Assembly (NCBI GenBank): GCA_019426215.1
Contig: CM033395.1
Location: 13,382,569-13,446,568, forward strand
From: Buddleja alternifolia
Taxonomy: Eukaryota; Streptophyta; Magnoliopsida; Lamiales; Scrophulariaceae
DNA: 64,000 nt
Reading direction: 5' to 3'
Below are positions 1 to 10,662 of the stretch, piece after piece; the stretch's first letter is position 1; every line of letters begins with the position of its first letter. The notes beneath the pieces were generated by a model. The model saw nothing but the letters and a program-made list of their open reading frames with translations. It was not told the origin of the DNA and searched no databases. The position numbers and the translations under genes were made by a program.

Positions 1-1515
1 CGCTACAACCAAAAGCAAGGGTAAAGCGGTTAGTGAGGTTAAAACTATGGAATCAAATGAAGAAAAGGAAATGGCTTTATTGGTCAAGAAATTCAAAAAA
101 ATTCTAAGATATGAAAAGAGAAATCCTATCGGACAAACGTCATTTCAGACTCCTCTCCCTGCTCCAGCGCCTCAGTATCAAGCGCCAGTGTACTCTGCAC
201 CTCAACCAGTAGCGCCAGTTCCATACCAAGCTCCTCCGTCCCCTACTCAAAATCTCTCAGCGCCAGTAGTCTCAAAGCGATTATCCACTGAACAAAAAAT
301 GAAAACTAATTTGTGTTATAATTGCAGAAAACCAGGGCACTACCAGGTGAATTGACCTTATCCAAATGTGTCAAAGCCCTCAAGGCAAGACTATGCGGAT
401 AGAAACCAATTCAGGAGCAACCTTCGCCAACAGGGATTGCTAGCGGAATCTGAACCATTCTTCGCACCTGAAGAGGATTTGGAATCATCAGATGAAAGCA
501 GTGATGATGAGCCTACAGGCGACTCAACGTTGATTTGTCTTATGGCAAGAGATGATGAAGCGTCTGACGATTCGCTACCAGAGGTAACCAAGAATTATCA
601 ATTCCTCTTTCTTATGATGAATTACTTGACAAAGTCAAAGAATACTACAATGAATGTCAAGAAGCTACCAAAATATATCAAAATGATCTCGATATTATCT
701 CATCACTCACAAGAGATAAAGTGATGCTCAGAGCAGAGTTGCGAGTTCAGCAATAGTGCATTGAGAAGAACCAATCACTTGAGAGTGAAATTATTCAATT
801 AAAAAATGATCTTGATATAATAGTCAAAAGAGAAGCTGATCTGATCGCTAGACTTTCCGAATCAGAGCAGCTCGTATCATCATTATTTAAAGCTTCTAGA
901 AATTTGGATAATGTGACTGAGGTAACTAGATTATTTGGTGAAAAGACCGATTTGGGATGCAATAAATTCGGTAAACAACCAAATAAATCTAATGTTACGA
1001 CAAACAACAAAGGAAAGGGTGTTCGCTTTGTTGAAGAAAGTTCACAAAATCAAACGCTGAATGAACCAAGCGACAAAGGTACGAGGCCAAATGAGAAAGC
1101 CAAAGCTGACTCAGGCAAGGGAAAGACAAAGGCAAATGATTCACAAAGAAAGATTCATCCAAACGCTCAAAAGGCTAAGGATAAACCTAACCACTATGAA
1201 TCAAGCGCTAAGCGTCAAGCACCAAAAGTGCAACCCAAGCCAGCGCCAAGGAAATACCAGCGTCAATATCCGAGACGGTCAAGGTCATATTATCAATACT
1301 ATGATAACTATGACTATGACTATGATTATGACTATTATTATAATCGAGGATATTATTATACACCCAAAAAGCACACACAACACAATGTGAAACCCAAAAA
1401 GGCCAGTATTCCCACAATGAAAACTAGGCAAATATGGGTTCCTAAAGTTTTAATTCAAACCAAAGGTACTAACGTTGAAGGACCCAAGAAAACATGGGTG
1501 CCTAAGAAGAATTAG
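1..1515 (+). pseudogene. gag: gag, C-terminal part, broken
   Basis: Three open pieces make up one gag. Positions 47-355 hold a Pro/Ala/Gln-rich linker and a CCHC zinc knuckle (CYNCRKPGH...). The codon expected to give its last Cys is TGA at 353-355. Reading continues in the same frame from 368 into an acidic Glu/Asp/Ser stretch. A frameshift near 590 and a TAG near 753 follow. The last piece, to the TAG at 1513-1515, has a heptad-like segment, a Lys-rich region, a Tyr/Asp repeat (about 1285-1360) and repeated 'WVPK' motifs, typical of Sirevirus Gag tails. Gag would form the particle and bind RNA. It is followed after 11 nt by pol in another frame. Confidence 0.8.
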
Positions 1516-1526
1516 AACTATCCTTA

Positions 1527-4500
1527 ATGCAGGTACCTAGAGCCATCACCGATACTTCAGTTTGGTATTTCGATAGCGGGTCATCCAGACACATGACTGG
1601 ATCAAAAGGTCTCTTAGTCAACTATCGAGCTACCAATGGCCCTCAAGTTATATTCGGTGATAACTCCAAAGGTAAAACCAAAGGTATAGGTGTCATGCAT
1701 AGGGGGAACATCATGATCAGTGATGTATATTATGTTGAGGGTCTTAAGCATAATTTGTTAAGCATTAGTCAATTTTGTGATAAAGGCTTTGATATTAAAA
1801 TCTCAAGCGACTTCTGCTATGTGAACGACGCTAAGATTAAGTATACTAAATTAAGAGGAAAAAGAACAAACAATGTGTATTTAGTGGATTGGGATTCTAC
1901 TTTTGATAACAACCCCACATGCTTTGTTGCTAAAAGTCAAAATGAATTGGGTTGGTTATGGCATAGAAAAATGAATCTTCTCAACTTTCAGGCAATCTCT
2001 CAATTAATATCGCTAAATCTTGTAGAGGGATTACCTAAAGGATTCTTTCAGAAAAATCGCTTATGTGATGCATGCCAAATGGGTAAACAAGTTAAATCAT
2101 CATTTAAAAAGAAACCATGTCTATCTACTTCTAGAGTTCTTGAACTATTGCATCTAGATTTGTTTGGCCCTATTCAAATCATGAGTGTTAGTGGTAAAAA
2201 GTACTCGCTAGTAATAGTTGATGATTTCTCTCGCTATACATGGGTAGAATTTCTAGCAACCAAAGATGAAACTAGTGTCAAGCTCACAACACTAATTCGT
2301 GAAATGCAAAATTTGAAAGGTCTAAGGGTGACGAGAATGAGAAGCGATAGAGGAACTGAATTTACTAACCAATTTGTTGAGAAGTTTTGTACAGATTTTG
2401 GAATACTCCATGAGTATTCTGCTCCTAGAACACCTCAACAAAATGGAGTTGCTGAGCGACGAAACAGAACGTTTAAAGAAGCCGCTAGGACGATGCTAGC
2501 AGAATCCAAGCTGCCTCAAAGGTTTTGGGCCGAAGCCATCAACACCGCTTGCTACACTCAGAACCGGTGTATGATCAACAAGCAACATGAGAAGACTCCA
2601 TATGAGTTGCGGAAGGGACGATATGCCAAAAATGGAAAGAGCTTTCGCATCCTAAATAAGATCAAATCAAAGGTTGAAGAATCCATTCATGTTGTGTTTG
2701 ATGATGCTAACCAAGAACCGAGTAAGGTTAATCCTGATGATGTAGGAATTGAAGATCTCACCCAACAAGCGTCACAAATCAATCTTGGTGATGATAGTGA
2801 TGACGAAGATGATGAGATTCGTGTACCTCTTCCTAAGGATACTCGTGAGCTTAACAATACTGATAATGTCAGAATTGCTGATGATCATGAAGAGAATGAT
2901 CATCAAGAGCAGATTGGAACTATGAATGATGCAGCGTCTACGCAAGAGATAAATGAGAATCAAGCGATTGATAATCAAGGGTCTCTCAACTCGTTCCAAC
3001 CAAACCGAAAATGGCTTAGAGATCATCCACCAGATCTAGTAATTGGAGATATTGGAGCACCTGTTAGAACTAGGTCCGCTACAATTAATGAGGCCATGTT
3101 CGCAAGCTTTCTATCTCAAATGGAACCAAAGAAAGTGGATGAAGCGCTTAGTGATTCAAGTTGGGTAGAAGCGATGCAAGAAGAGCTTAACCAATTTGAG
3201 AGAAGCAAGGTTTGGACGCTAGTACCAAGACCAACTCACCAAGGAGTTGTTGGAACTAGATGGGTTTTTAGGAACAAAATGGGTGAAGATGGCATTGTTA
3301 TAAGAAACAAAGCTAGATTAGTCGCTCAGGGTTATTGTCAAGAAGAGGGTATTGACTTTGATGAGACATATGCCCCAGTAGCCTGTCTTGAAGCGATTAG
3401 AATGTTTCTAGCGTTTGCCGCATTCAACAAGTTCACAGTATATCAAATGGACGTGAAGAGTGCATTCTTGAATGGTAAACTCCAAGAAGAAGTCTATGTG
3501 GAGCAACCTCCAGGATTCATCAACAACCATGGCAAAAGTATGGTCTATAAACTGGATAAGGCACTCTATGGCCTTAAACAAGCACCAAGAGCATGGTATG
3601 ACACTCTCTCTATCTTCCTTATAGGTAAAGGCTTTTCAAAAGGCAGCGTTGACACAACGTTATTTAAAATTACCCATAATGAAGATATTCTCTTAGTCCA
3701 AATCTATGTTGATGATATTATATTTGGTTCTACTAATAAGCGATTGTGTGAGAAATTTTCGAAAATGATGCAAGAACAATTTGAAATGAGCATGATGGGT
3801 GAATTAACTTTCTTCTTAGGATTACAAGTTAAGCAACTCCCTAATGGAATATTTATAAACCAAGCTAAGTACACTAGAGATATGATTAAGAAATTTGGTA
3901 TGGAAAATGCATCATCTTCAAAAATTCCAATGAGCCAAACGCTTAAGTTAGATAAAGATGAAAGTGGGAAGAAAATTGATATCACTAACTATAGGGGTAT
4001 TATTGGATCACTTCTTTATCTTACCGCTAGTAGACCTGATATTATGTTTTCGGTATGCATGTCTGCACGTTTTCAATCTGATCCTAGAAAATCACACTTA
4101 AGTGCTACCAAGAAAATCCTTAAGTACCTAAAAGGCACACAAAATGTGGGCTTATGGTATCCACAGGATTCTCCTTTTGAACTAATTGGTTATTCAGACG
4201 CAGATTTTGCAGGATGCAAAATAGATAGAAAAAGTACTAGTGGTACATGTCAATTTCTAGGTGATAGACTAGTTTCGTGGCATAGTAAGAAACAACAATC
4301 TATAGCGACTTCTACCGCTGAGGCAGAATATGTAGCTGCTGGAAGCTGTTGTGCACAAATCCTTTGAATGAGGCAACAACTTAGAGATTATGGAACAATC
4401 CTAGGTCCTACCCCAATCCATTGTGATAACCAAAGCGCTTTAGCTATGACCCAAAATCCTGTCCTTCATTCTAGAACCAAACACATTGACATTAGATATC

Positions 4501-4651
4501 ATTTCTTGCGTGACCATGTTAAAAGAAAGATATCTCCATGCATTTCATTAGAACTGACAAACAACTGGCAGATATCTTCACCAAAGCGCTCAACGAACAA
4601 CGCTTTCTCACTTTAAGAAGTGAATTAGGTATGATTGATTTAAACGCTTAA
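1527..4651 (+). pseudogene. pol: Ty1/copia pol polyprotein, one nonsense codon and one frameshift
   Basis: Opens at ATG 1527 and reads 946 codons to TGA at 4365-4367. Domains in order: aspartic protease (FDSGSS, about residue 15); GAG pre-integrase zinc region with H...CDAC; integrase with D in 'HLDLFGP' (about 210), D in 'RSDRGTEF' (about 273) and E in 'GVAERRNRT' (about 309); copia reverse transcriptase with 'YVDDIIFGS' (about 726); RNase H with 'YSDADFAG' and 'STAEAEY' (to about 935). The TGA probably replaces a Trp codon. The RNase H end continues in frame to about 4525, where a 1-nt loss shifts it. The terminal 'ADIFTKAL' region then reads in another frame to TAA 4649-4651. The integrase-RT linker around 2610-2690 is shorter than in relatives. 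Catalytic residues are otherwise present. Confidence 0.87.
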
Positions 4652-5495
4652 ATCATAAACCATCATATTTAATAGGCATATAATTTAGGGAGAATCCACT
4701 TTATGATGATGTCTAAACAATATCTTCAAAAAAAAAAAAATGAAATGAGTTATCAATTTTAGGGGGAACTTTAAAATTGTACTTACTTCATTAAGTAAGC
4801 GACTATGATCAAAATGACTTTAACAAATCTTATGCATCGATCATTAGCGTTTACTTTTACTCATTACAATCTGATCGCTTATAAAATGAAAGGTTTTAAA
4901 ATCCAACAAGCGATTGATATGTATCAAATTAAATTTACTTTATAAAAGAATCTTAAGTGTTAAGAAAATTCCCAAGATAACGCTAAGAAATTTTTCTTCA
5001 AATCATGCATGGTTTTCATCGCCACAAAGTAGCGTGTGGATGAGCCCAAAATTCTAGATTTGTTAACTATCCACACGTGCCTATCAAATCAAACTGACGG
5101 TTATGATTCCTATCTAAACCTAGGCAGTTCAGTAAAATGCATGAGTCTGAGTACGTGTCAGTGTACTATCAGGCGCGTGTAATTTACGCTAAAAATTTCA
5201 AATTTTTTCAAACGTTTTCAAAAAGTAACTGCGGATCCGAAAAAATGTTATAATATCCTATTTTACCGCACTTTTTGACATCCGAAGTTATGTGTACACG
5301 GTTCAGATTTCTTTGTCATTAATTTCTGTACACGTGTCATTCATCTACCAATTGAGGAGTTATTTTTACCTTCTATGTAAACCCCTCAAAACTTTTACAG
5401 AAAACCTTTATCACTTCCAATCTCTCTACTTTAAAGTCATTTCTCTCTAAAAGGCAAAACCTTCTCTCTTTTCTTCAAAGTTTCACCTTTCAGCA
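4652..5495 (+). other. Spacer between pol and third ORF
   Basis: No ORF. It holds a run of A (4728-4740), a purine tract 'AGGGGGAA' (about 4761), several ACGTG-type motifs, and an inverted repeat with arms GTGTGGAT-like at 5033-5041 and ATCCACAC-like at 5069-5077. From about 5395 it is pyrimidine-rich up to the ATG at 5496. Sireviruses usually have a similar spacer before the third ORF. It is a candidate place for an internal promoter or a splice acceptor for a subgenomic mRNA, which is inference. Confidence 0.55.
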
Positions 5496-6768
5496 ATGGC
5501 ACCTAAAGCTTCAAAATCTTCCAAAACAGCAACTTCTGCTACCGGAAAAATTTCCCGTGCTCAAAAACCAGTGACGGTTAATGCCGAATTTTTGGTTAAC
5601 TGGGATTATCTTTTTGATAACTAGAACTTCCCTCTTCGAACGATTCTTCCACTCATTCAAGAATCTGGTTTGAGAGACATGCTTACTACTACTTACAACT
5701 ACTTTGAAGAAGAATCTCTCTACTTTTTCAATAATGGTGAAATTTCTGAAGACGGCAATTCCATATCCTGCGTCTTCCCTTCTGCTAAAGAGACCTTTGT
5801 TCTCACTCCCTCTCTGATTTCTTCACTACTAAATCTCCCGAATCATGGCAGTGAGGTAGAACATGTCAATCTCGGAGATGCTACCAAAGTCTGGGTTTTG
5901 ATCAAGAAAGACGATGTTAACGCCGCGTATGAGCCAAACTTCAAGAAGAATGATATGAAGGGCGAATACGTCATCCTCGCTGACATTTGTTCAAAGATTA
6001 TTGAATACAGAAAAGGAACTTTTGAAAAAATCACCAACATTCAATACAAGATGATGGTAGCCATCCTAACCAAGTTAAAATTTAACTGGTCTCTCTACGT
6101 TTTCAATCGCTTCAAAGCAGCGATGGCTAAGTCTGTTAATCCCAAGCCTTACGGGATTGTGCTAAGTCGTATTCTTTGTGCTTGCGGATATACACAATCT
6201 TTTGGCAAAAAGATTCCAGCGACCAAATTTTATGGAAAGAAAATGATAAGCGAGCTTCTTAACCCGTGAAAACCCGGCGGAGCAGCGGTTCCTAAAGAAC
6301 AGCGTGAGCGACTTCCAGCCGAAGGAGTTGTTCGTAGTGATGATGAAGATCAAGCGTCTTCTTCATCATCGTCCTCTTCAACAGAAGAAGAAGTGGTGGT
6401 CAAGCGACCTAAGAGAAAGATCATTCTCAAAGTCACTGAGCCATCCAAGCCCGCAAAGAAACAAAAGCCTGAACTTAAGAAGAAGAAGCTGGACCCCAAA
6501 AAGAAACAAACGCTCCCTTCTCCTTCTCCTTCTCCCTCTCCTAAATCTCAATCTCCTCCTCCAGCGTTTGTCTTTCCCATTCCCGAGGAAGAAGAATCCG
6601 TAGAAGAAGTACCGCTTGCACGAAGGCGTACTCCCGCAGTATCCTCTAGCGCTCCATCAAAACCAGCGCTTAGAGAGTCAGCTAGTGCTTCTTTCTCTGA
6701 CGCTGTTCCCGAAGTCAGCTCAGATCCTCAAGCCGCTACTGAATCTGAGAGGCTTCCAAATGTTCAGG

Positions 6769-6849
6769 GTAAGTATTTGCTAAGCAAATTTGTCTATCCT
6801 TTCCTCGTTAGTCTCTAAGTTTCTAACGCTAGGATAAAAACTCTTTCAG
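6769..6849 (+). other. Predicted intron 1 of third ORF (81 nt)
   Basis: Donor G|GTAAGT and acceptor TTTCAG|C flank a T-rich 81-nt stretch that contains a stop in the ORF frame. Removing it joins the reading frame after the first base of a codon (phase 1) to an exon of 180 nt that is open throughout. AT richness and length fit plant introns. Confidence 0.68.
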
Positions 6850-7029
6850 CACCTTATGAAGCAGATATTCAATATGTTCTCAACACGCTTGAAGAACTAA
6901 ATATCCCCATTCGTGCTGATCCGATAACTTCTTTTATCGATTTAGAACCCGAAGAAGAAGTCCAGGAGCTTGAGGAAATTGCTCAAGAAACAGATCAAGC
7001 GACTGAAAAAGTCGATGATATTCCTCAGG

Positions 7030-7110
7030 GTAAGCGATGTAGTCTTTTGTTTGTAATTTCTACTTAGTAGAAATTTTTGCTTGCTTTTCTCAATCGCTTA
7101 CATGTATCAG
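7030..7110 (+). other. Predicted intron 2 of third ORF (81 nt)
   Basis: Donor G|GTAAGC and acceptor TATCAG|C. The length (81 nt), phase (1) and flanking residues (...QG|A...) are the same as for intron 1. Splicing keeps the frame open into the exon that begins at 7111. Confidence 0.68.
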
Positions 7111-9445
7111 CTCAAGATGTACCTCAAGATGTACCAATCGCTGATGCCCCTCCTCTCTCGGAGCTTCCAGTTGAAATAGACGTGGACATGGCAATTGTTG
7201 TGGATATCGCTCTAAAGGCATCACAAGTTCTTCCTGACACTGAAACTTCATCAGCAAGTGAAGCAACTTTAAACGTTGAGCGGTCAATAGAAGTGGCCCC
7301 TATCCCAACAGAAGCTATTATTTTTGTTCCTACGCCAACAGGACCTCCTCCTCATGTCATTGATTTCTTCCCGCGCGGATACTCCTCAGATATTGAATTT
7401 TATTATGCCGCCAGAGAACGTGACACTCAAACGCTTGCCGAGTTGGAAATACAATTTCAAACAACTCTCCATTGACCTGATCTTTCAGACTCTCACAAGT
7501 TTGAGATCTTCAAGCGTTTTGCCAATCTTGGTCTATACAGTTTAGAGCGTCTTCATTCACGCCAGATTATGGGCTGAGGATTATGAAGAAGAAACGGAAT
7601 GCATTGAGAAATTTCTTGCCGCTAGAAAAGATCAAGCTAAAGCTATCAAGCTTGGCAAGCGATGGATGATGAATACAGCCAGATGGGCTGAAGAATTTGT
7701 TCTGCATTTCTATACCCTCGAAGAACTTATAAGATACCCGTTTCTTTTTAAGTTTGGGATAGAATACAGACACCGAGGATATGCAACCTTTTTGCTTCAA
7801 CAGCGTCAGATTATTGCAGGGAATGTTAGCGCTTTGCCACGATAAAGACAACCAATCGAAAGCTACATTCGCCAGCAACTCGCCTTATACAGCCAGGGCG
7901 GACGCTACGTCTTGCATCCTCGTGCAAACTTTGTTCAAAGAATCTTTCCTGACCTAAACGAAGACGCTTCGTCAAGTAAACGGCCAATTCTTTCCGGTCA
8001 GAGTCAGATTCGTGTTGATGTTTCAACAGAACACGCTGAGTTTGCTGAGTTCCACAGAGACATGAGAGCAATGTTTGAAAATGCCCAAGCGCTGGACAGC
8101 AGTTTCAATCACTTTTCCGGGTGTTACAATTTCAGAGGATATACTCTTCACCCCGTGCTCTTTACTGAATCAAACATTCAAGTGGCCAAGATGATCTCGC
8201 TGATTAGGTCAGTGGACCAAGACGCAGCTCAAGCGCTCATGCCGTTGATTTTGGACTTTTTCTACAGATATACTTTAGGGATTGCTTTACCGGAAGGTGT
8301 ACAACTTGCACTAAGTACCGAAGAGCGCGAAGACGCTATATTCTTTATACCGCAATCCAGCCTGATCAGTCCCCGACATGTAATGGAAGCCCTTGGCCCC
8401 CTTTAGGTCATTGGCATTAGAGAACCTTCTCCTCCCCAAATCCAAATAATGGAAGAAGACTCTGCTCCTACTGCGGAAGTCGCTCAAAATCCTGAGGCTT
8501 CCTTGCCAGATTCTTCTAGCGCCCCAGTAGTCGAGCCCCCAGCGATTGCAGATTCTATCTTGGATCAAGCAATTGAAGAAGTACATGCTGAAATTGCTCA
8601 AGCGCCTGTAGAACCTCTCATTAGAGATAAGATCAAAGGAATGGCTGCAGTTTCAAGTTCTTACGGACTTCTCCCGTCCCCAGAGCGTCCTTCTTTGGAT
8701 TCAGATTCAGACAGTGATTTAGAGGTCCGAGATTTCAGAACGGCAGTACGGAATTCGCTCACCCACATCGAAGGTTCCTGCTCCATGATCTCTGAGGCTG
8801 CTGATAGACAGATTCGCATAGTGTCTGATACACGAAGCCGAGACATTGCCAACGCTTCAAATAAAAGCACTATTGCTATCATGAATAGCATGTCCCCTCT
8901 TATCGCTGAGCTCTCCTCTGAATTCAATCGTCACTTAGCTCAGAGCGCTTCGGCTGATGCTGAAAGACACGCTTCATCCGATGCCGTCGCTCAGAGTGTC
9001 GCCCAGCAAATTGCTCTTCTAGTCGAAGAAGTTAGACTATTGCGCCGAGATGTCACTCATCTCAAGAACTCCCTTGATGAAGTCAAGAAGGGGGAAAGTA
9101 AAGAAAAGTCCAAAGCGATTTCCAAGACGGATAGTAAACATTGGCGTTCAATGTTCGATGAACTAGTGAGTATTAAGAGAATGCTATCCAAGAAAAGAAA
9201 GCCAAGGTATTATCTCGGAAAGTACGCTCTTCCTCAATTGGACCCTGACTTCTTAGAAAGTATGGGATTTCATGCTTATGCCGGACCGCTACAACGACCT
9301 GTAAATTGGAGACCGTCAAATGACCGTCAAAGAGATATGTATTATGATCTGATTCGTGAACTTGGCATTCCACCAAGGGATTGGACAGAAAGGTTGTTAG
9401 AGCTAAATGAAAGCGCCAGACTCCGCAGGCATGACTATGATGAAA

Positions 9446-9755
9446 GCTAACCCTGATTAAGCGATCTAAGCGTTGCCCTACTTTGGTAAACTGATGAAAT
9501 CACTGAATCTAAGTTAACTACTCTGAAGTTTCTGACCCAATCGCTCAGCTTTCCAAGCGTTCAAATTTCTAACTAGAAGGGGGGGGGGGGTTGAATAGAC
9601 CCTGAAGTCTTTTTCGACTTCACAAATTTTCGTATCACTTTAGATATTTGAACGCTTGGAAAGCTGAGCGCTTGGGTCAGACGCTTCAGAGTAGTTAACT
9701 TAGACTCAGTGATTTCAGTAGTTTACCAAAGTAGGGCAACGCTTAGATATCCCAA
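9446..9755. repeat. Foldback: inverted LTR segments
   Basis: Two arms of about 115 nt (9461-9576 and 9640-9752) are near-perfect reverse complements, separated by about 65 nt that contain a G11 run (around 9580-9590) and 'TTGAATAGACCC'. RNA from either strand would fold into a long hairpin. Confidence 0.8.
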
Positions 9756-10044
9756 GAAATTGCCTATAAATACCTTACTCCAGAAAACCCTAAACATAAC
9801 AACGAGAATATACGAGAAATTATTGCTAAAAATATTACGTACATTCTTTCTGGAAAAAGCTTAGAAACCCCATAGCCAAACCTTTCAAGCTTTCTATCTA
9901 CATTCCAGACAGTCACAAATATCTCAATATCTTCCAAAGAAGAAATTCAAACTCCAACTGAGATATTATAAGTTGTTTGATCTTCTTTAAAACAAACAAA
10001 CCCTAGTGACAAACCTCAACCTTTCATCTGAGTGAGAAAAGTTG

Positions 10045-10366
10045 TAAAAGAAACGGGTATCTTATAAGTTCTTCCAGGGTATAGAAATGCAGAACAAATT
10101 CTTCAGCCCATCTGACTGTATTCATCATCCATCGCTTGCCCAGCTTGATAGCTTTAGCTTGATCTTTTCTAGCGGCAAGAAATTTCTCAAAGCGTTCCGT
10201 TTCTTCTTCATAATCCTCAGCCCATAATCTGGCTAGATATTCGCGAGCCTCATCTTCTATCCACGAGTTGACCGGATTTGGACGCTCAACAATAATAGGT
10301 CCTTTTCCTTTCCATAACTTAAGTGGATTAGGAGATAAAGCTTTTCCAAGACGGATCGACTCTTGA
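10045..10366 (-). pseudogene. Inverted fragment of third ORF
   Basis: Read on the minus strand this piece is an open fragment of the third ORF. Its downstream half (10045-10230) matches 7566-7750 of the main copy. Its upstream half (10231-10366) is coding-like sequence that the main copy lacks immediately before 7566, where the main copy shifts frame. It therefore came from a less damaged relative or an earlier state of the element. Confidence 0.65.
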
Positions 10367-10424
10367 AAGAGTTAGCATTAGAAGTTCTGCAAGGCGAAGA
10401 AAGAGCAAAGCGACAGAAGAAATA
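10367..10424 (+). pseudogene. Displaced C-terminal tail of third ORF
   Basis: Right after the rearranged block a short frame rich in Glu, Arg and Lys ends in QKK-TAA at 10422-10424. It fits the charged end of the third ORF, which at 9450 stops only because inserted LTR sequence begins. The split is inferred from position and composition. Confidence 0.5.
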
Positions 10425-10646
10425 ATTTTTTTTATGTATTTTATTTCTTTCTTATTATTTTCAGCATAAATCATGTATGCTTTATTCTTTCAATATATAT
10501 GAATGATTTATCGCTGAAACAACTTGTTGAAGCCAACCTAACTTTAACTAACTTCACTAACTTTTCAAACGCTGACTTATATTCCTTTGGGCCTTTTCTT
10601 TTTAAGTAACTCTTAAATTATAAAAGAGTTACAAGTCTTGACATCA
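10425..10646 (+). other. 3' untranslated region of Sirevirus
   Basis: AT-rich and without coding. A small inverted repeat (arms TAACTCTT at 10607-10614 and AAGAGTTA at 10624-10631) lies just before the polypurine tract. Confidence 0.5.
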
Positions 10647-10662
10647 TCAAAAAGGGGGAAAT
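10647..10662 (+). promoter_or_regulatory. Polypurine tract of Sirevirus
   Basis: Sequence TCAAAAAGGGGGAAAT directly precedes the LTR start TGTTAGG at 10663. This is the plus-strand primer position in LTR retrotransposons. Confidence 0.85.

Larger units (their letters stand above)
5496..9450 (+). pseudogene. Third (envelope-like) ORF of the Sirevirus, intron-containing, decayed
   Basis: Start ATG 5496 is the first in a frame that stays open to 6818 except for TAG 5622 and TGA 6267. The first part (to about 6260) is globular, with a 'LLNLP' motif and an aromatic 'NWSLYVFNRF' stretch. Then come Ser and Glu runs, a Lys/Arg-rich basic block and a Ser/Pro-rich stretch (about 6350-6660). Two predicted introns (6769-6849, 7030-7110) join acidic exons in frame. 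After TGA 7473 the frame shifts near 7565. The rest has stops near 7844 and 8404. The C-terminal part (8449-9450) has an SDSD run and long heptad-like segments suggesting coiled coil. No clear signal peptide or membrane span is seen, so 'envelope' is only the historic name. The reading stops where an insertion begins (9446). Confidence 0.72.
9446..10366. repeat. Rearranged insert of LTR and ORF fragments in third ORF
   Basis: A composite block made of the element's own sequence interrupts the third ORF. 9446-9575 matches LTR positions about 11925-12054 in forward sense. 9576-9750 matches LTR about 11930-12115 in reverse. 9750-10045 matches LTR 11310-11610 forward. 10045-10230 is a reverse copy of ORF positions about 7566-7750. 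10231-10366 is reverse ORF-like sequence missing from the main copy. After the block the ORF tail resumes. This looks like template switching during reverse transcription or later ectopic repair. Confidence 0.75.

Noticed and set aside
904..1010. Minus-strand ORFs opposite gag and pol
   Set aside because: Shadow frames of the clear plus-strand gag and pol coding.
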